Assembly (NCBI RefSeq): GCF_014705615.1
Contig: NZ_JACXJA010000055.1
Coordinates: forward strand, 1 to 63,981
Direction: 5' to 3'
Length of the DNA stretch: 63,981 nucleotides
Source of the DNA: Paenibacillus oceani
Lineage (GTDB): Bacteria > Bacillota > Bacilli > Paenibacillales > NBRC-103111
Shown piece by piece: positions 39,681 through 51,101 of this stretch (positions are counted from its first letter, which is position 1; every line of letters starts with the position of its first letter). Under the pieces are notes generated by a model. The model saw nothing but the letters and a program-made list of their open reading frames with translations. It was not told the DNA's origin and searched no databases. The translations under genes and the position numbers were made by a program.

Positions 39681-40304
39681 ATGCCAAAAGTAGCACTGTA
39701 TAACGTGAGTGGTGCGCAGGTGGGCGAAGTGGAGCTTGCGGAATCCGTTTTCGGAATTGAGCCGAACAAGCACGTCGTTCATTCTGCAGTCGTTCTGCAA
39801 CAAGCGTCTCAGCGTCTCGGTACGCACAAGACCAAAGGGCGTTCGGAAGTGCGTGGCGGCGGCCGTAAACCTTGGAAGCAAAAAGGAACAGGGCGCGCTC
39901 GTCAAGGAAGCATCCGTTCTCCGCAATGGAAAGGCGGCGGCGTCGTATTCGGACCTACACCTCGGAGCTACGGTTTCAAACTGCCGAGAAAAGTTCGACG
40001 TCTTGCGATCAAATCCGTGCTCTCCGCAAAAGTGATTGACAGTGAAATCATCGTGCTTGATCAATTGTCTTTGGCACAACCGAAGACGAAAGAATTCGCA
40101 GCGATCCTGAACAACTTGAAAGTAGAGCGCAAAGCTCTGGTTGTTACCGGCAGCTACGATGACAACGTGGCATTGTCCACACGCAACATCCCAGGCGTGA
40201 AATTCGTTTCCGCAGACGGAATCAGCGTGCTTGACGTTCTTGCTCATGACAAGTTGATCATTACGAAGGAAGCTATTCAGAAAGTAGAGGAGGTGCTTGC
40301 GTAA
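39681..40304 (+). CDS. rplD: 50S ribosomal protein L4
   Basis: L4 lines the exit tunnel at its constriction. The 207 residues include the basic tunnel loop ([20 protein letters not shown], about 58-77). The macrolide-contact residues are unaltered. Its last base is the first base of rplW, so the two are coupled. Confidence 0.98.
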   Translation: MPKVALYNVSGAQVGEVELAESVFGIEPNKHVVHSAVVLQQASQRLGTHKTKGRSEVRGGGRKPWKQKGTGRARQGSIRSPQWKGGGVVFGPTPRSYGFKLPRKVRRLAIKSVLSAKVIDSEIIVLDQLSLAQPKTKEFAAILNNLKVERKALVVTGSYDDNVALSTRNIPGVKFVSADGISVLDVLAHDKLIITKEAIQKVEEVLA

Positions 40305-40594
40305 TGAAGAACCCACGCGATATTATCAAGCGCCCGATCATTTCTGAGAAATCCAGCGACTTGATGGGTAACAACACGTACGTGTTCGAAGTCGACAAGC
40401 GTGCGAACAAGACAGAGATTAAGCTCGCGATCCAAGAAATCTTCAAAACGAAGGTTGAGAAGGTCAATACGATGATCGTTCCTGCCAAGCCGAAGCGTTA
40501 CGGCCGTTACAACGGTTATACGTCGGAATGGAAAAAAGCGATCGTATCGCTCGATAAAGACAGCAAGCCGTTGGAATTTTTTGAGAGTGTCTAA
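40304..40594 (+). CDS. rplW: 50S ribosomal protein L23
   Basis: L23 sits beside the tunnel exit, where it docks trigger factor and SRP. The 96 residues include [15 protein letters not shown] near the N terminus and [17 protein letters not shown]. Its ATG overlaps the rplD TAA by one base, behind GAGGTG. Confidence 0.97.
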   Translation: MKNPRDIIKRPIISEKSSDLMGNNTYVFEVDKRANKTEIKLAIQEIFKTKVEKVNTMIVPAKPKRYGRYNGYTSEWKKAIVSLDKDSKPLEFFESV

Positions 40595-40620
40595 TTTCGT
40601 AAAGTAAGGAGGGAAACATA

Positions 40621-41451
40621 GTGCCTATCAAATCGTTTAAGCCGACAACTCCGTCCAAACGCGAGATGACGGTTTCTACTTTCGAAGAGATTACGGCGTC
40701 TAAGCCGGAGAAGTCTTTGCTTGCTCCGCTTATGAACAAAGCCGGTCGCAACAACCAAGGTAAAATTACGGTTCGTCACCAAGGTGGCGGTCATAAGCGT
40801 AAATACCGGATCATCGATTTCAAACGCAACAAAGATGGAATACCAGGACGCGTTGCTTCAATCGAGTACGATCCGAACCGTACGGCGAACATCGCACTGA
40901 TCAACTATGCGGACGGTGAGAAGCGTTACATCATCGCTCCTAAAGGGTTGAAAGTCGGAGATGCGGTCGTTTCCGGTCCGGATGCGGATATCAAAATCGG
41001 TAATGCACTCCCGCTGGAGAACATTCCGGTCGGTTCCGTTATTCACAACATCGAGCTGAGACCAGGCAAAGGCGGGCAAATGGTTCGCGCAGCCGGTACG
41101 GAAGCTCAATTGCTCGGTAAAGAAGGCGAATATGCAACGATTCGTTTGTCTTCCGGTGAAATGCGCCGCATCTTGAAAGTTTGCCGCGCTACAATCGGTT
41201 CCGTTGGTAACGAAGACCACGAGCTGATTAACATCGGTAAAGCTGGACGTAATCGCTGGCTCGGCAAGCGCCCTGAAGTACGCGGGGTCGTTATGAACCC
41301 GGTTGATCACCCTCACGGTGGTGGTGAAGGCCGCGCGCCAATCGGACGCAAATCGCCAATGTCCCCATGGGGCAAGCCTACACTCGGTTACAAAACGCGC
41401 AAGAAGAAAAAAGCGTCCAACCAATACATCGTCCGTCGCCGCACGAAGTAA
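40621..41451 (+). CDS. rplB: 50S ribosomal protein L2
   Basis: L2 is needed for subunit joining and peptidyl-transferase activity. Translation starts at GTG 40621 after AAGGAGGG. The 276 residues carry the conserved C-terminal signature [17 protein letters not shown] (about 229-245), with the histidine implicated in activity. Confidence 0.98.
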   Translation: MPIKSFKPTTPSKREMTVSTFEEITASKPEKSLLAPLMNKAGRNNQGKITVRHQGGGHKRKYRIIDFKRNKDGIPGRVASIEYDPNRTANIALINYADGEKRYIIAPKGLKVGDAVVSGPDADIKIGNALPLENIPVGSVIHNIELRPGKGGQMVRAAGTEAQLLGKEGEYATIRLSSGEMRRILKVCRATIGSVGNEDHELINIGKAGRNRWLGKRPEVRGVVMNPVDHPHGGGEGRAPIGRKSPMSPWGKPTLGYKTRKKKKASNQYIVRRRTK

Positions 41452-41491
41452 GACGGGATCTAGCAGGTTGGATGAAAGGAGGATTTCGTAA

Positions 41492-41767
41492 ATGGGCCGC
41501 AGTTTGAAAAAAGGACCTTTTGTGGACGATCACTTGATGAAGAAAGTCGAGGCTATTGGCCAAGGCAAGAAAGTAGTCATTAAGACCTGGTCTCGCCGCT
41601 CCACCATCTTCCCGCAATTCGTTGGACATACATTTGCCGTTTATGATGGCAGAAAGCATGTGCCAGTATACGTAACCGAAGACATGGTCGGACACAAGCT
41701 TGGCGAATTCGCGCCAACTCGTACGTACAAAGGTCACGACGATGACAAGAAAACCGGCAAACGGTAA
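41492..41767 (+). CDS. rpsS: 30S ribosomal protein S19
   Basis: Head protein of 91 residues that contacts S13 and the t[17 protein letters not shown] and [16 protein letters not shown] are the family ends. AAAGGAGG precedes the ATG. Confidence 0.98.
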   Translation: MGRSLKKGPFVDDHLMKKVEAIGQGKKVVIKTWSRRSTIFPQFVGHTFAVYDGRKHVPVYVTEDMVGHKLGEFAPTRTYKGHDDDKKTGKR

Positions 41768-41802
41768 TTAGATACACCTTTTTTTGAGAGGAGGTACTCC
41801 CT

Positions 41803-42135
41803 ATGCAAGCAAAGGCACACGCAAATCACATTCGTATCGCTCCTCGTAAAGTTCGTCTCGTGATCGACCTGATCCGTGGCAAACAAGTAGGCGATGCGAT
41901 CGCTATTTTGCGCAATACGCCGCGTTCCGCATCTCCGGTCGTGGAAAAGTTGTTGAATTCGGCTATTGCAAACGCCGAGCACAATCATTCGCTCGAAGCT
42001 AACAATCTGGTTGTTAGCGAAGCTTATGTTAACCAAGGGCCGACCTTGAAGCGGATCCGTCCGCGTTCCCAAGGCCGCGCGTTCAAAATCTTGAAAAGAA
42101 CCAGCCACATTACTTTGGTGGTATCTGAGAAATAA
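41803..42135 (+). CDS. rplV: 50S ribosomal protein L22
   Basis: L22 extends a hairpin into the exit tunnel opposite L4. The 110 residues include [17 protein letters not shown] and the loop [18 protein letters not shown], with no insertion or deletion of the kind linked to macrolide resistance. Confidence 0.98.
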   Translation: MQAKAHANHIRIAPRKVRLVIDLIRGKQVGDAIAILRNTPRSASPVVEKLLNSAIANAEHNHSLEANNLVVSEAYVNQGPTLKRIRPRSQGRAFKILKRTSHITLVVSEK

Positions 42136-42148
42136 GGAGGGAATACGT

Positions 42149-42811
42149 GTGGGTCAAAAGGTAAGCCCGGTTGGGTTAAGAATCGGTGTTATCCGTGATT
42201 GGGAATCCAAGTGGTATGCCGACAAAGAATTCGGCACACTGCTGATGGAAGACGTCAAAATTCGTGAATACCTGAAAAACAAGCTGAAAGATTCGGCTGT
42301 TTCCCATATCGACATCGAGCGTGCCGCTAATCGCGTTAACGTTACGATTCATACTGCTAAGCCTGGTATGGTTATCGGTAAAGGCGGCTCCGAAGTCGAA
42401 GTTATTCGTAACCATATCTCCAAAATGTCGGGCAAAAAAGTCCACATTAACATCGCGGAGATCAAAAATCCGGAACTCGACGCAATCCTGGTCGCAGAAA
42501 GCATTGCCCAGCAGCTGGAACGCCGCATTTCGTTCCGTCGTGCAATGAAACAAGCGATTCAACGGACGATGAGAGCCGGCGCGAAAGGAATCAAAACTGG
42601 AGTAAGCGGTCGTCTCGGCGGTGCAGAGATTGCACGGAGCGAAGGCTACAGCGAAGGTACGGTTCCTCTTCACACGCTGCGTGCGGATATCGATTACGGT
42701 ACAGCGGAAGCTCATACGACTTACGGACGGATCGGCGTGAAAGTGTGGATCTACCGTGGTGAAGTTCTTCCAACAGCGAAGAAAAAGGATGTCCAGGAAG
42801 GAGGAAACTAA
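42149..42811 (+). CDS. rpsC: 30S ribosomal protein S3
   Basis: S3 helps form the mRNA entry channel and its helicase activity. It starts at GTG 42149 after AAGGAGGG. The 220 residues have a KH domain ([18 protein letters not shown], about 72-89) and a C-terminal domain with [20 protein letters not shown]. Confidence 0.98.
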   Translation: MGQKVSPVGLRIGVIRDWESKWYADKEFGTLLMEDVKIREYLKNKLKDSAVSHIDIERAANRVNVTIHTAKPGMVIGKGGSEVEVIRNHISKMSGKKVHINIAEIKNPELDAILVAESIAQQLERRISFRRAMKQAIQRTMRAGAKGIKTGVSGRLGGAEIARSEGYSEGTVPLHTLRADIDYGTAEAHTTYGRIGVKVWIYRGEVLPTAKKKDVQEGGN

Positions 42812-42813
42812 TC

Positions 42814-43251
42814 ATGTTGTTGCCTAAACGTGTCAAGCACCGCAAAGAACAACGCGGAAGCATGAAGGGTCGCGCAAAGGGCGGCACTGAGGTTGCGTTT
42901 GGCGAATACGGACTGCAGGCGCTCGAACCGGCTTGGGTCACCAACCGTCAAATCGAAGCTGCACGTATCGCAATGACCCGTTATATCAAACGGGGCGGTA
43001 AAGTGTGGATTAAAATATTCCCTTCCAAGCCGATTACGCAAAAGCCGCTTGAGGTTCGGATGGGTAGCGGTAAAGGTAATGTGGAGAAGTGGGTAGCGGT
43101 CGTGAAACCCGGCAAGATTTTGTTTGAGCTGGCTGGGGTGAGTGAAGAAATCGCACGCGAAGCAATGCGTCTTGCTTCTCACAAGCTCCCAATCAAGACG
43201 AAGTTTGTGAAAAGAGAAGAAGTGGGTGGTGAAGCAAATGAAAGCCAGTGA
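42814..43251 (+). CDS. rplP: 50S ribosomal protein L16
   Basis: Late-assembly protein near the A-site tRNA elbow. The 145 residues open [14 protein letters not shown] and include [18 protein letters not shown] (about 56-73) and [15 protein letters not shown]. It starts two bases after the rpsC stop and overlaps rpmC by 14 bases. Confidence 0.98.
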   Translation: MLLPKRVKHRKEQRGSMKGRAKGGTEVAFGEYGLQALEPAWVTNRQIEAARIAMTRYIKRGGKVWIKIFPSKPITQKPLEVRMGSGKGNVEKWVAVVKPGKILFELAGVSEEIAREAMRLASHKLPIKTKFVKREEVGGEANESQ

Positions 43252-43435
43252 ATTTCGCAACTTGACCACTGCTGAAATCGAGCAAAAAATTTCCGGATTC
43301 AAAGAAGAACTGTTTAACCTCCGTTTTCAATTGGCGACGGGCCAACTGGATAACCCGGTTCGACTTCGTGAGCTTCGCAAGGAAATTGCCCGTGCGAAAA
43401 CCGTGATACGGCAAAGAGAACTCGGGATCAGCTGA
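43238..43435 (+). CDS. rpmC: 50S ribosomal protein L29
   Basis: Small two-helix protein of 65 residues at the tunnel exit. ATG 43238, with GGTGGTGA upstream, is preferred over the GTG at 43226, giving [24 protein letters not shown] is the family signature. It overlaps the end of rplP. Confidence 0.96.
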   Translation: MKASEFRNLTTAEIEQKISGFKEELFNLRFQLATGQLDNPVRLRELRKEIARAKTVIRQRELGIS

Positions 43436-43459
43436 CGAATTTAGAGAGGAGGGCATTCG

Positions 43460-43720
43460 ATGCAACGCAACGAACGCAAAGTGCAGATCGGCAAAGTCGT
43501 AAGCGACAAAATGGACAAAACGATCGTTGTCGCCGTTGAGACTTACAAGAAGCACAGCTTGTACCACAAGCGTATCAAATATACGAAAAAGTTTAAGGCG
43601 CACGACGAAAACAATGAAGCTAAAATCGGCGATACTGTAGAGATCATGGAGACTCGTCCATTGTCGAAAGACAAGCGGTACAGACTCGTGAAAATCGTTG
43701 AAAGAGCAGTTCTCGTGTAA
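43460..43720 (+). CDS. rpsQ: 30S ribosomal protein S17
   Basis: OB-fold primary binding protein of 86 residues for 16S helix 11. [15 protein letters not shown] and [20 protein letters not shown] are the recognisable ends. GAGAGGAGGG precedes the ATG. Confidence 0.98.
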   Translation: MQRNERKVQIGKVVSDKMDKTIVVAVETYKKHSLYHKRIKYTKKFKAHDENNEAKIGDTVEIMETRPLSKDKRYRLVKIVERAVLV

Positions 43721-43757
43721 TTGGACTTAACTCACAGCTGAAAGGAGGGCATACAAA

Positions 43758-44126
43758 ATGATCCAACCATTTACTCGACTGATCTCGGCCGACAACTCCG
43801 GCGCTAAACAACTGATGTGCATTCGTGTTCTTGGCGGTACTGGCAGACGTGTTGGCAGCATCGGGGATTTGATCATTTGCTCTGTGAAAGAAGCAACACC
43901 AGGCGGCGTTGTCAAGAAAGGCGACGTAGTCAAAGCGGTTATCGTGCGCACGAAGCGTTCCACTCGTCGTAAAGACGGTTCCTATATTCGTTTTGATGAA
44001 AATGCGGCTGTAATCGTTAAGGATGACAAAAGCCCGCGCGGAACCCGTATTTTCGGACCAGTTGCTCGTGAGCTTCGCGATAAAGACTTTATGAAGATCG
44101 TTTCGCTGGCGCCGGAAGTTATTTAA
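43758..44126 (+). CDS. rplN: 50S ribosomal protein L14
   Basis: Interface protein of 122 residues forming bridge B8; RsfS binds here to silence ribosomes. It includes [17 protein letters not shown] and the C-terminal [16 protein letters not shown]. It is the first gene of the classical spc group, with no internal promoter evident. Confidence 0.98.
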   Translation: MIQPFTRLISADNSGAKQLMCIRVLGGTGRRVGSIGDLIICSVKEATPGGVVKKGDVVKAVIVRTKRSTRRKDGSYIRFDENAAVIVKDDKSPRGTRIFGPVARELRDKDFMKIVSLAPEVI

Positions 44127-44180
44127 TTTCGGATGTAAGCCAGTCTGAATTATCGGGGTTCCCATTGGAGGTGTACAATA

Positions 44181-44534
44181 ATGCCGAAAACGAAAAAACA
44201 ACTTGAGTCCCACAACAACACGCTTCATGTTAAAAAGGACGATACGGTAATGGTCATTACCGGTAAAGATAAAGGTAAAAAAGGCCGCGTTATCGCAGCT
44301 TATCCTCGTGAAAACCGCGTTCTCGTCGAAGGCGTGAACATGGTGAAGAAGCATCAAAAGCCGAATCAGCAAAACCCGCAAGGCGGCATCCTGAACCAGG
44401 AAGCAAAAATTCACGTTTCGAACGTGATGCTGCTCGATCCGAAGAGCGGAGAGCCGACTCGCGTTGGGTACAAAATGCTGGATAACGGCAAAAAAGTGCG
44501 CGTAGCAAAAAAATCGGGCGAAGTGATCAACTAA
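44181..44534 (+). CDS. rplX: 50S ribosomal protein L24
   Basis: Assembly initiator with a KOW motif ([16 protein letters not shown], about 22-37). The 117 residues exceed the B. subtilis protein by about ten at the N terminus ([12 protein letters not shown]), an extension that seems real because the ATG at 44181 has GGAGGTG ahead. Confidence 0.97.
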   Translation: MPKTKKQLESHNNTLHVKKDDTVMVITGKDKGKKGRVIAAYPRENRVLVEGVNMVKKHQKPNQQNPQGGILNQEAKIHVSNVMLLDPKSGEPTRVGYKMLDNGKKVRVAKKSGEVIN

Positions 44535-44567
44535 TTCATTTGGCTTAGAAAGGAGGTCCACTCATCA

Positions 44568-45110
44568 ATGGCAACTAGAATGAAAGACCGTTTCTTGAAC
44601 GAAGTAACTCCTGCTTTGATGCAGAAGTTTAACTATACGACTGTCATGCAAGTTCCAAAGATCGAGAAGGTTGTAATTAACATGGGTGTTGGTGACGCTG
44701 TTAGCAACTCCAAAGTGATCGACACGGCAGTAAACGATTTGCAAATCATCGCAGGTCAAAAGCCGGTTGTAACTCGTGCAAAAAAATCGATCGCGGGCTT
44801 CAAACTTCGTGAAAACATGCCGATCGGCGTTAAAGTTACGCTGCGTGGCGACCGGATGTACTATTTCCTCGACAAGTTGTTCAACATTGCACTGCCACGT
44901 GTACGTGACTTCCGCGGCGTATCGACGAAAGCATTCGACGGACGCGGCAACTACACGCTCGGCGTTAAGGAACAACTGATGTTCCCGGAAATCGAGTATG
45001 ACAAAGTGGATAAAGTGCGCGGCATGGACATCGTTATCGTAACGACTGCGAAGTCGGACGAAGAGTCCCGCGAATTGTTGGAACAACTCGGAATGCCTTT
45101 CACGAAGTAA
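44568..45110 (+). CDS. rplE: 50S ribosomal protein L5
   Basis: Binds 5S rRNA and contacts the P-site tRNA. The 180 residues contain [16 protein letters not shown] and [28 protein letters not shown] lies well ahead of the ATG (about 11 bases). Confidence 0.98.
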   Translation: MATRMKDRFLNEVTPALMQKFNYTTVMQVPKIEKVVINMGVGDAVSNSKVIDTAVNDLQIIAGQKPVVTRAKKSIAGFKLRENMPIGVKVTLRGDRMYYFLDKLFNIALPRVRDFRGVSTKAFDGRGNYTLGVKEQLMFPEIEYDKVDKVRGMDIVIVTTAKSDEESRELLEQLGMPFTK

Positions 45111-45145
45111 GAACGGAAATATGAAGAGAATTCGGAGGTGTAACA

Positions 45146-45331
45146 GTGGCAAAAACTTCGATGATTATTAAGCAGCAGCGGAAACCGAAGTTCAAAGTTC
45201 AGGCATACACGCGCTGCGAGCGTTGTGGTCGGCCGCATTCCGTACTGCGCAAATTCAAAATTTGCCGTATCTGTTTCCGTGAATTGGCTTATAAAGGTCA
45301 AATTCCTGGCGTGAAGAAAGCAAGCTGGTAA
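45146..45331 (+). CDS. rpsN: 30S ribosomal protein S14, zinc-binding type Z
   Basis: Only 61 residues, the short zinc form. The four ligands are in [20 protein letters not shown] (Cys24, 27, 40, 43). GTG start at 45146 behind CGGAGGTG. A longer zinc-free S14 used under zinc starvation is not encoded in this window. Confidence 0.98.
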   Translation: MAKTSMIIKQQRKPKFKVQAYTRCERCGRPHSVLRKFKICRICFRELAYKGQIPGVKKASW

Positions 45332-45363
45332 TAAACCCGTCTCTAGGAAGGAGGTTCGCTACT

Positions 45364-45762
45364 ATGGTTATGTCAGATCCGATTGCAGATATGCTTACAC
45401 GCATCCGCAACGCAAATGTCGTACGTCACGAAACGGTAGAAGTGCCCGCTTCGAAAATCAAGAAGGAAATCGCCGAGATTTTGAAGAAAGAGGGCTTCAT
45501 CCGCGACGCTGAATATGTCGAAGATAGCAAACAAGGGATCATCCGTATTTTCCTGAAATACGGCCCGAATCAAGAACGCGTCATCACCGGCCTGAAACGC
45601 ATCAGCAAACCGGGATTGCGTGTTTACGCGAAAAGCCAGGAAGTGCCGAAGGTTCTCGGCGGACTCGGAATCGCCATCCTGTCCACTTCCAAAGGCGTTA
45701 TGAGCGACAAAGACGCTCGCCAGGCTAAGTCCGGCGGGGAAGTTATCTGCTACGTGTGGTAA
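45364..45762 (+). CDS. rpsH: 30S ribosomal protein S8
   Basis: Central-domain primary binder and, in many bacteria, a translational regulator of the spc operon. The 132 residues start at ATG 45364 (AAGGAGG 9 bases ahead); the ATG two codons later is too far away. [20 protein letters not shown] is the C-terminal signature. Confidence 0.98.
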   Translation: MVMSDPIADMLTRIRNANVVRHETVEVPASKIKKEIAEILKKEGFIRDAEYVEDSKQGIIRIFLKYGPNQERVITGLKRISKPGLRVYAKSQEVPKVLGGLGIAILSTSKGVMSDKDARQAKSGGEVICYVW

Positions 45763-45793
45763 TTTACATCGCGTAAGAATGGAGGTGCAATGA

Positions 45794-46336
45794 ATGTCTC
45801 GTATTGGTCGTAAACCCATTGCGATCCCATCAGGGGTTAATGTTTCTTTAGATAATACACTAATTACGGTTAAAGGCCCGAAAGGGACGCTGAGCCGTGA
45901 ACTGCATAAAGATATGAAAGTAGTTGTAGAAGACAGCGTCATTAACGTGGAGCGTCCTTCTGACAACAAACTGCACCGCTCTCTGCACGGTACGACCCGC
46001 AGCATCATTTTCAACATGGTGAGCGGCGTAACGGAAGGTTACTCCAAAACACTCGACCTCGTAGGCGTCGGTTACCGCGCTAACAAGAGCGGCACGAAGC
46101 TGGTCTTGAACGTAGGTTACTCCCATCCGGTTGAAATCGTACCGGAAAACGGAATCGAGTTCGATGTTCCATCCAACACGAAAATTATCGTGAAGGGTAT
46201 CGATAAGGAGCTCGTAGGAGCAACGGCTGCAAAAGTTCGTTCCGTACGTGAGCCTGAGCCTTACAAAGGTAAAGGGATTAAGTACGAAGGCGAGCGGATC
46301 CTTCGCAAAGAAGGTAAAGCTGGTAAGAAGAAATAA
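45794..46336 (+). CDS. rplF: 50S ribosomal protein L6
   Basis: Lies at the factor-binding region next to the sarcin-ricin loop. Two repeated alpha/beta domains make up the 180 residues. [20 protein letters not shown] marks the domain boundary, and [15 protein letters not shown] the C-terminal signature. Confidence 0.98.
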   Translation: MSRIGRKPIAIPSGVNVSLDNTLITVKGPKGTLSRELHKDMKVVVEDSVINVERPSDNKLHRSLHGTTRSIIFNMVSGVTEGYSKTLDLVGVGYRANKSGTKLVLNVGYSHPVEIVPENGIEFDVPSNTKIIVKGIDKELVGATAAKVRSVREPEPYKGKGIKYEGERILRKEGKAGKKK

Positions 46337-46398
46337 GACGTATAATCCACTAAGAAGCCGAATGAGCTTCTTGGCATAAGGGAAGGAGTGAACACCCG

Positions 46399-46767
46399 AT
46401 GATTACAAAAGGCGATAAAAATAAAGCCCGTCAGAAGAGACACCTTCGTGTACGTAAGAAAATTCAGGGCACTCAAAGTCGTCCACGTTTGAACATTTTC
46501 CGTTCCTCCAAGCACATGTACGCTCAGCTGATCGATGATGTGACTGGAGTAACGATCGCGTCCGCATCGACTCAAGATAAGGAATTGAAAGGTCAAATCT
46601 CGAACGGCGGCAACAGCGAGGCAGCTCAGAAAGTAGGCCAATTGGTTGCTGAGCGCGCTAAAGCGAAAGGTATCAAAACCGTAGTTTTCGACCGTGGCGG
46701 ATACTTGTATCATGGACGCGTTCAGGCGCTTGCTGATGCAGCCCGCGAGACGGGACTTGAGTTCTAA
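46399..46767 (+). CDS. rplR: 50S ribosomal protein L18
   Basis: Binds 5S rRNA with L5. The 122 residues have a very basic N terminus ([20 protein letters not shown]) and end [29 protein letters not shown] precedes the ATG. Confidence 0.98.
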   Translation: MITKGDKNKARQKRHLRVRKKIQGTQSRPRLNIFRSSKHMYAQLIDDVTGVTIASASTQDKELKGQISNGGNSEAAQKVGQLVAERAKAKGIKTVVFDRGGYLYHGRVQALADAARETGLEF

Positions 46768-46796
46768 ACGAAATCTTTAACAAGGAGGTAAGAAAC

Positions 46797-47294
46797 TTGC
46801 GCGTAGATCCCAATACATTGGACCTTAAAGAGAAGTTGGTTAACCTGAACCGCGTTGCCAAGGTCGTTAAAGGCGGTCGTCGGTTCAGCTTCAGCGCACT
46901 CGTCGTCGTTGGAGACGGCAACGGTTGGGTAGGCGCCGGCATCGGTAAAGCAGGCGAAGTACCAGACGCGATCCGCAAAGGCATCGAGGACGCGAAGAAA
47001 AACCTGATCCACGTTCCAATCGTCGGCACGACGATCCCGCATCAAGTTATCGGTCATTTCGGAGCAGGCCGCGTACTCTTGAAGCCGGCATCGAAAGGTA
47101 CAGGAGTTATCGCTGGTGGCCCGGTTCGCGCCGTATTGGAACTGGCTGGCATCGGCGACATTTTGACAAAGTCGCTCGGATCTTCCAACTCCATTAATAT
47201 GGTTCATGCAACTTTGGAAGGTTTGCAACGTTTGAAGCGAGCTGAGGAAGTAGCCAAGCTTCGCGGCAAAACGGTTGAAGAGCTTCTAGGTTAA
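46797..47294 (+). CDS. rpsE: 30S ribosomal protein S5
   Basis: Fidelity protein of the 30S neck. TTG 46797 is the start, preceded by AAGGAGGT. The 165 residues have the dsRNA-binding-like fold ([20 protein letters not shown]) and [18 protein letters not shown]. The spectinomycin-contact loop looks ordinary. Confidence 0.97.
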   Translation: MRVDPNTLDLKEKLVNLNRVAKVVKGGRRFSFSALVVVGDGNGWVGAGIGKAGEVPDAIRKGIEDAKKNLIHVPIVGTTIPHQVIGHFGAGRVLLKPASKGTGVIAGGPVRAVLELAGIGDILTKSLGSSNSINMVHATLEGLQRLKRAEEVAKLRGKTVEELLG

Positions 47295-47307
47295 GGAGGG
47301 AAACGGA

Positions 47308-47490
47308 ATGTCCAAGCAATTGCAAATTACCCTCAAGCGCAGCTTGATCGGCCGCCCGGAGACTCAACGCGTTACTGTTAGAACGCTTGGTTTGCGCAAG
47401 CTTCACCAAACGGTCGTACACAACGATGTGGCGTCGATCCGTGGCATGATCAACCAAGTCAGCCACTTGGTTGAAGTCAAAGAAGTATAA
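47308..47490 (+). CDS. rpmD: 50S ribosomal protein L30
   Basis: The 60-residue ferredoxin-like protein contains [20 protein letters not shown] and [16 protein letters not shown]. It starts 13 bases after rpsE with AAGGAGGG ahead. Confidence 0.97.
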   Translation: MSKQLQITLKRSLIGRPETQRVTVRTLGLRKLHQTVVHNDVASIRGMINQVSHLVEVKEV

Positions 47491-47492
47491 TT

Positions 47493-47519
47493 CGGACATT
47501 ACGGTCCGGTTTGTTTTTT
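47493..47519 (+). terminator. Terminator-like hairpin inside the supercluster (rpmD-rplO)
   Basis: CGGAC (47493-47497) and GTCCG (47504-47508) form a 5-bp GC-rich stem with a six-base loop, followed by GTTTGTTTTTT. It may lower expression of rplO-secY and later genes. Confidence 0.5.
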
Positions 47520-47545
47520 AACCAACATGTTGAGGAGGTGCACCG

Positions 47546-47986
47546 ATGAAGTTACACGAACTGACACCTGCACCGGGTTCGAAAAAAACTCGCAACCGTG
47601 TAGGTCGCGGGATCGGAAGCGGAAACGGAAAAACTTCAGGTAAAGGTCACAAAGGTCAAAACGCACGCTCCGGCGGCGGCGTTCGCCCAGGATTCGAGGG
47701 CGGGCAAAACCCTCTGTATCGCCGTTTGCCGAAGCGCGGCTTCAACAATCGCTTCCGTACGGAATACGCGATTGTAAACCTGGATGAATTGAGCCAGTTT
47801 TCCGCAGGAACGGAAGTTACTCCGGAACTGCTTTTGCAATCGGGTGTAGTTAAGAACCCGAAAGACGGTATCAAGATTTTGGGTAACGGCGAGCTTACTG
47901 TACAACTGACAGTAAAAGCGAATAAGTTCTCTCAATCTGCCGTCGAAAAGATCCAAGCTGCCGGCGGTAAAACCGAGGTGATTTGA
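47546..47986 (+). CDS. rplO: 50S ribosomal protein L15
   Basis: Late-assembly protein of 146 residues. The glycine- and lysine-rich N-terminal extension ([20 protein letters not shown]) threads into rRNA; the C-terminal part is globular ([20 protein letters not shown]). Its stop overlaps the secY start (TGATG). Confidence 0.98.
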   Translation: MKLHELTPAPGSKKTRNRVGRGIGSGNGKTSGKGHKGQNARSGGGVRPGFEGGQNPLYRRLPKRGFNNRFRTEYAIVNLDELSQFSAGTEVTPELLLQSGVVKNPKDGIKILGNGELTVQLTVKANKFSQSAVEKIQAAGGKTEVI

Positions 47987-49293
47987 TGTTCAAGACGTTG
48001 TCCAACATCATGAAGGTACAAGATCTGAGAAGAAGAATTATATTCACGCTTCTCGTTTTGATCGTGTACCGGATCGGTGCTTTTATCCCGGTACCGAACA
48101 TCGACGCGGATATCTTGAAGAGCATCGATCAATCTTCGAGCGGAGGCGTATTCGGCTTGCTGAATACTTTTTCCGGTGGCGCTTTGTTCCAGTTCTCGAT
48201 CTTCGCACTCGGGATTATGCCTTACATCACGTCTTCCATCATCGTGCAGCTTCTGTCGATGGACGTTGTACCACGATTCGCCCAATGGGCGAAGGAAGGC
48301 GAAGTGGGCAGGAAAAAACTGGCGCAAATCACTCGATACGGCACAATCGTGCTTGGATTAATTCAGGCATACAGCGTTGCATTCGGATTTAACCGTCTGT
48401 ACGGCATGCAGCTTGTGCTTGATCCTGGTTTCACCACTTATTTGCTTATCGCGATCGTATTAACCGCGGGTACCGCGTTCTTAATGTGGCTCGGTGAGCA
48501 AATTACCGAATACGGTATCGGAAACGGCATCTCGATTATCATCTTCGCCGGGATTATCGCTTCGATTCCGAACGGAATCAACATGATTTACTTGCGTTTG
48601 TTTGCAGAGTCTGCGGACAGCGCCCTGTTCCTGAACATCCTGAAGGTTGTCATTATCGTATTGGTCGTAGTCGCGATCATCGTTGGTGTCATCTTCGTTC
48701 AGCAAGGCGTACGCAAAATTCCGGTGCAATATACGAAACGCGTTGTGGGACGTAAAATGTACGGCGGTCAATCGACGCACATTCCGCTCAAAGTAAACGC
48801 AGCCGGTGTTATCCCGGTTATCTTCGCATCGTCCTTGCTCGTGTTTCCTCCGACGATCGCCCAGTTCTGGCGCGGTAACGTGGTGGCCGACTGGATTATC
48901 AACAACTTGGCGTTCACTGCCGCTTTGGGCATGGTGCTTTACGTTCTGTTGATTATCGGTTTCACGTACTTCTACACGTTCGTGCAAATCAATCCGGTCC
49001 AAATGGCTGAGCAGATGAAGAAGAACGGCGGCTATATCCCGGGCATCCGCCCTGGTAAGACGACGGCGACTTACTTGACGCGTGTCATGACACGTATCAC
49101 TTTGTCCGGTGCGATCTTCCTGGCTGTTATCTCGATCCTTCCGGTGTTTTTCACCAACCTGGCCGGCTTGCCTCAGCAAGTTACGATCGGCGGTACATCG
49201 CTGCTTATCGTGGTCGGCGTTGCTCTGGAGACGATGAAACAGATCGAAAGCCAACTGATTAAGCGCCACTACAAAGGGTTCATCAACAAATAA
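47986..49293 (+). CDS. secY: Preprotein translocase channel subunit SecY
   Basis: Protein-conducting channel with ten membrane segments in 435 residues. GAGGTGA before ATG 47986 and overlap with the rplO stop indicate coupled translation. [15 protein letters not shown], the [15 protein letters not shown] plug-side segment and the cytosolic loop [17 protein letters not shown] that binds SecA and ribosomes are visible. SecE is encoded at 21746. Confidence 0.98.
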   Translation: MFKTLSNIMKVQDLRRRIIFTLLVLIVYRIGAFIPVPNIDADILKSIDQSSSGGVFGLLNTFSGGALFQFSIFALGIMPYITSSIIVQLLSMDVVPRFAQWAKEGEVGRKKLAQITRYGTIVLGLIQAYSVAFGFNRLYGMQLVLDPGFTTYLLIAIVLTAGTAFLMWLGEQITEYGIGNGISIIIFAGIIASIPNGINMIYLRLFAESADSALFLNILKVVIIVLVVVAIIVGVIFVQQGVRKIPVQYTKRVVGRKMYGGQSTHIPLKVNAAGVIPVIFASSLLVFPPTIAQFWRGNVVADWIINNLAFTAALGMVLYVLLIIGFTYFYTFVQINPVQMAEQMKKNGGYIPGIRPGKTTATYLTRVMTRITLSGAIFLAVISILPVFFTNLAGLPQQVTIGGTSLLIVVGVALETMKQIESQLIKRHYKGFINK

Positions 49294-49343
49294 CGCATGA
49301 GGGAAGTTTTCGCTCGCGGAAACCTCCAGGGAGGGTGCGTAAA

Positions 49344-49994
49344 TTGAACATTCTTTTCATGGGTCCTCCGGGAGCCGGTAAAGGAACGCAAGCCGAACGA
49401 ATCGTCGATGGATTTCGTGTACCGCACATATCCACCGGAGACGCGTTCCGGCTCGCGATGAGCCAAGGGACTCCGCTCGGTGTTCAGGCCAAAAGCTTTG
49501 TCGATCAAGGCTTGCTGGTACCCGACGAGATTACGAACGGAATCGTTAAGGAGCGTCTGGAGAAGCCGGATTGCGACGAAGGATTTCTGCTCGACGGTTT
49601 TCCAAGAACACTCGCTCAAGCGGAAGCTCTGGACGAGATGCTCGCTTCCATGGGGAAGAAGATCGATCACGTTGTCAATTTGAAAGTGGATCGGGATTTG
49701 CTGCTCGGACGGCTGACCGGCCGGCGCATCTGCAAATCTTGTGGAGCCACTTATCACGTTATGTTTAATCCTCCAAAATCCGAAGGCGTCTGTGACAAAT
49801 GCTCCGGTGAGCTGTACCAGCGTTCCGACGATACGGAGGAGAAGGTAGGGACCCGGTTGGACGAATACTCAAACAAAACGGCACCTTTGCTCACTTATTA
49901 TTCGAACAAAGGGCTGCTGCGTGAAGTAGACGGACAACAGGACATCGATGCAGTAACGGCTGAGATTTCTTCCTTGCTGCGAGGTCAAGCCTGA
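49344..49994 (+). CDS. adk: Adenylate kinase
   Basis: Interconverts 2 ADP with ATP and AMP. TTG 49344 is preferred (GGGAGGG 8 bases ahead) over a GTG at 49335 that is part of the binding site. The 216 residues have the P-loop GPPGAGKGT (7-15), [14 protein letters not shown] and a long lid with a structural zinc site (Cys130, 133, 150, 153), the Gram-positive form. Its stop overlaps the map start. Confidence 0.97.
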   Translation: MNILFMGPPGAGKGTQAERIVDGFRVPHISTGDAFRLAMSQGTPLGVQAKSFVDQGLLVPDEITNGIVKERLEKPDCDEGFLLDGFPRTLAQAEALDEMLASMGKKIDHVVNLKVDRDLLLGRLTGRRICKSCGATYHVMFNPPKSEGVCDKCSGELYQRSDDTEEKVGTRLDEYSNKTAPLLTYYSNKGLLREVDGQQDIDAVTAEISSLLRGQA

Positions 49995-50755
49995 TGATCA
50001 TTTGTAAGTCCGAAGCTGAACTGGAATTCATGCGGGAAGCTGGCCGGATCGTCGCCAAGACGCACCGGTTGATGGCCAAAGCTGTTCAGCCTGGCATTAC
50101 AACTAAGGAATTGGATCAGATCGCTGAAACTTTCATTCGAAGTCAGGGCGCTACACCATCTTTTAAAGGCTATAACGGTTTTCCTGCCAGCATCTGTGCT
50201 TCGGTCAACGAGGAACTGGTTCACGGTTTTCCCAGTGACAGAAAGCTGAAGGAAGGCGACATCATCAGCATCGATATCGGAGCGCAGTACAAAGGATACC
50301 ATGGCGATTCCGCCTGGACGTATCCGGTGGGCGAAGTTTCGGAAACGGCCCGTAAGCTGCTCGAAGTATCGGAGCGATCGCTATATGCAGGCCTCGCGTT
50401 AGCGGGACCGGATGTACGCCTGTTTACTATCTCGCACGCGATTCAAACTTGCGTGGAAGAAGAAGGTTTCTCTATCGTGCGCGAGTATGCGGGGCACGGA
50501 ATTGGTAAAGACTTGCATGAGGAACCGGAGATACCCAACTACGGACTTCCGAACCGCGGCCCCCGGCTCAAACCGGGCATGGCGCTAGCCATTGAACCAA
50601 TGGTTAACGTTGGCGAACGGTACGTAAGAACGCTGGAGGACGACTGGACGGTCGTAACTGTCGACGGTTCGCTCTGTGCGCATTTCGAGCATACGATCGT
50701 CATCACTCCGGATGGATACGAGATTTTAACGATCGACGGATCTGGTGACGAATGA
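49994..50755 (+). CDS. map: Methionine aminopeptidase, type I
   Basis: Removes the initiator methionine. The 253 residues show the five metal ligands in their usual places: [16 protein letters not shown] (two Asp), [12 protein letters not shown] (His), ALAIEPMVN (Glu) and FEHTIVIT (Glu). No N-terminal zinc-finger extension is present. adk and map are coupled by a TGATG overlap. Confidence 0.97.
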   Translation: MIICKSEAELEFMREAGRIVAKTHRLMAKAVQPGITTKELDQIAETFIRSQGATPSFKGYNGFPASICASVNEELVHGFPSDRKLKEGDIISIDIGAQYKGYHGDSAWTYPVGEVSETARKLLEVSERSLYAGLALAGPDVRLFTISHAIQTCVEEEGFSIVREYAGHGIGKDLHEEPEIPNYGLPNRGPRLKPGMALAIEPMVNVGERYVRTLEDDWTVVTVDGSLCAHFEHTIVITPDGYEILTIDGSGDE

Positions 50756-51099
50756 TGAATGATGCGAACCAAGGGCATCTAGTATCTACCTCCGATCATA
50801 CGGTTATCCCGGAGATCGGGCGGATCGTGAAAGTGCTGCGCGGCAGGGAGCAAGATCAATACGCGGTTATTGTCGGCTTGCTGGATGACCGGTTCGTATG
50901 GATTGCCGACGGCGACAAGCGCAAGTTCGCTGGGCCGAAGAAGAAAAACCTGCTTCATCTGCGATTGTTTGATTTTGTCAGCAGCGAGGTAGCCGGCAGC
51001 ATTTCGGAGACGGGATGCGTAACCAACGGCAAACTTCGTTACGCAATCTGCAAGTTTATGGAAAGCGGACAATCCGAAGCGCATGAGAAAGGAGAATGA
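50755..51099 (+). CDS. KOW-domain RNA-binding protein, L14e-like
   Basis: The 114-residue protein begins at the second ATG of ATGATG, 6 bases after GGTGA; the first ATG at 50752 is an alternative. The start overlaps the map stop. [27 protein letters not shown] is a KOW-like SH3 barrel similar to archaeal and eukaryotic L14e/L6e, followed by [16 protein letters not shown]. It corresponds to B. subtilis YbzG between map and infA. The cellular role is not established; ribosome association is inferred. Confidence 0.85.
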   Translation: MNDANQGHLVSTSDHTVIPEIGRIVKVLRGREQDQYAVIVGLLDDRFVWIADGDKRKFAGPKKKNLLHLRLFDFVSSEVAGSISETGCVTNGKLRYAICKFMESGQSEAHEKGE

Positions 51100-51101
51100 C
51101 C

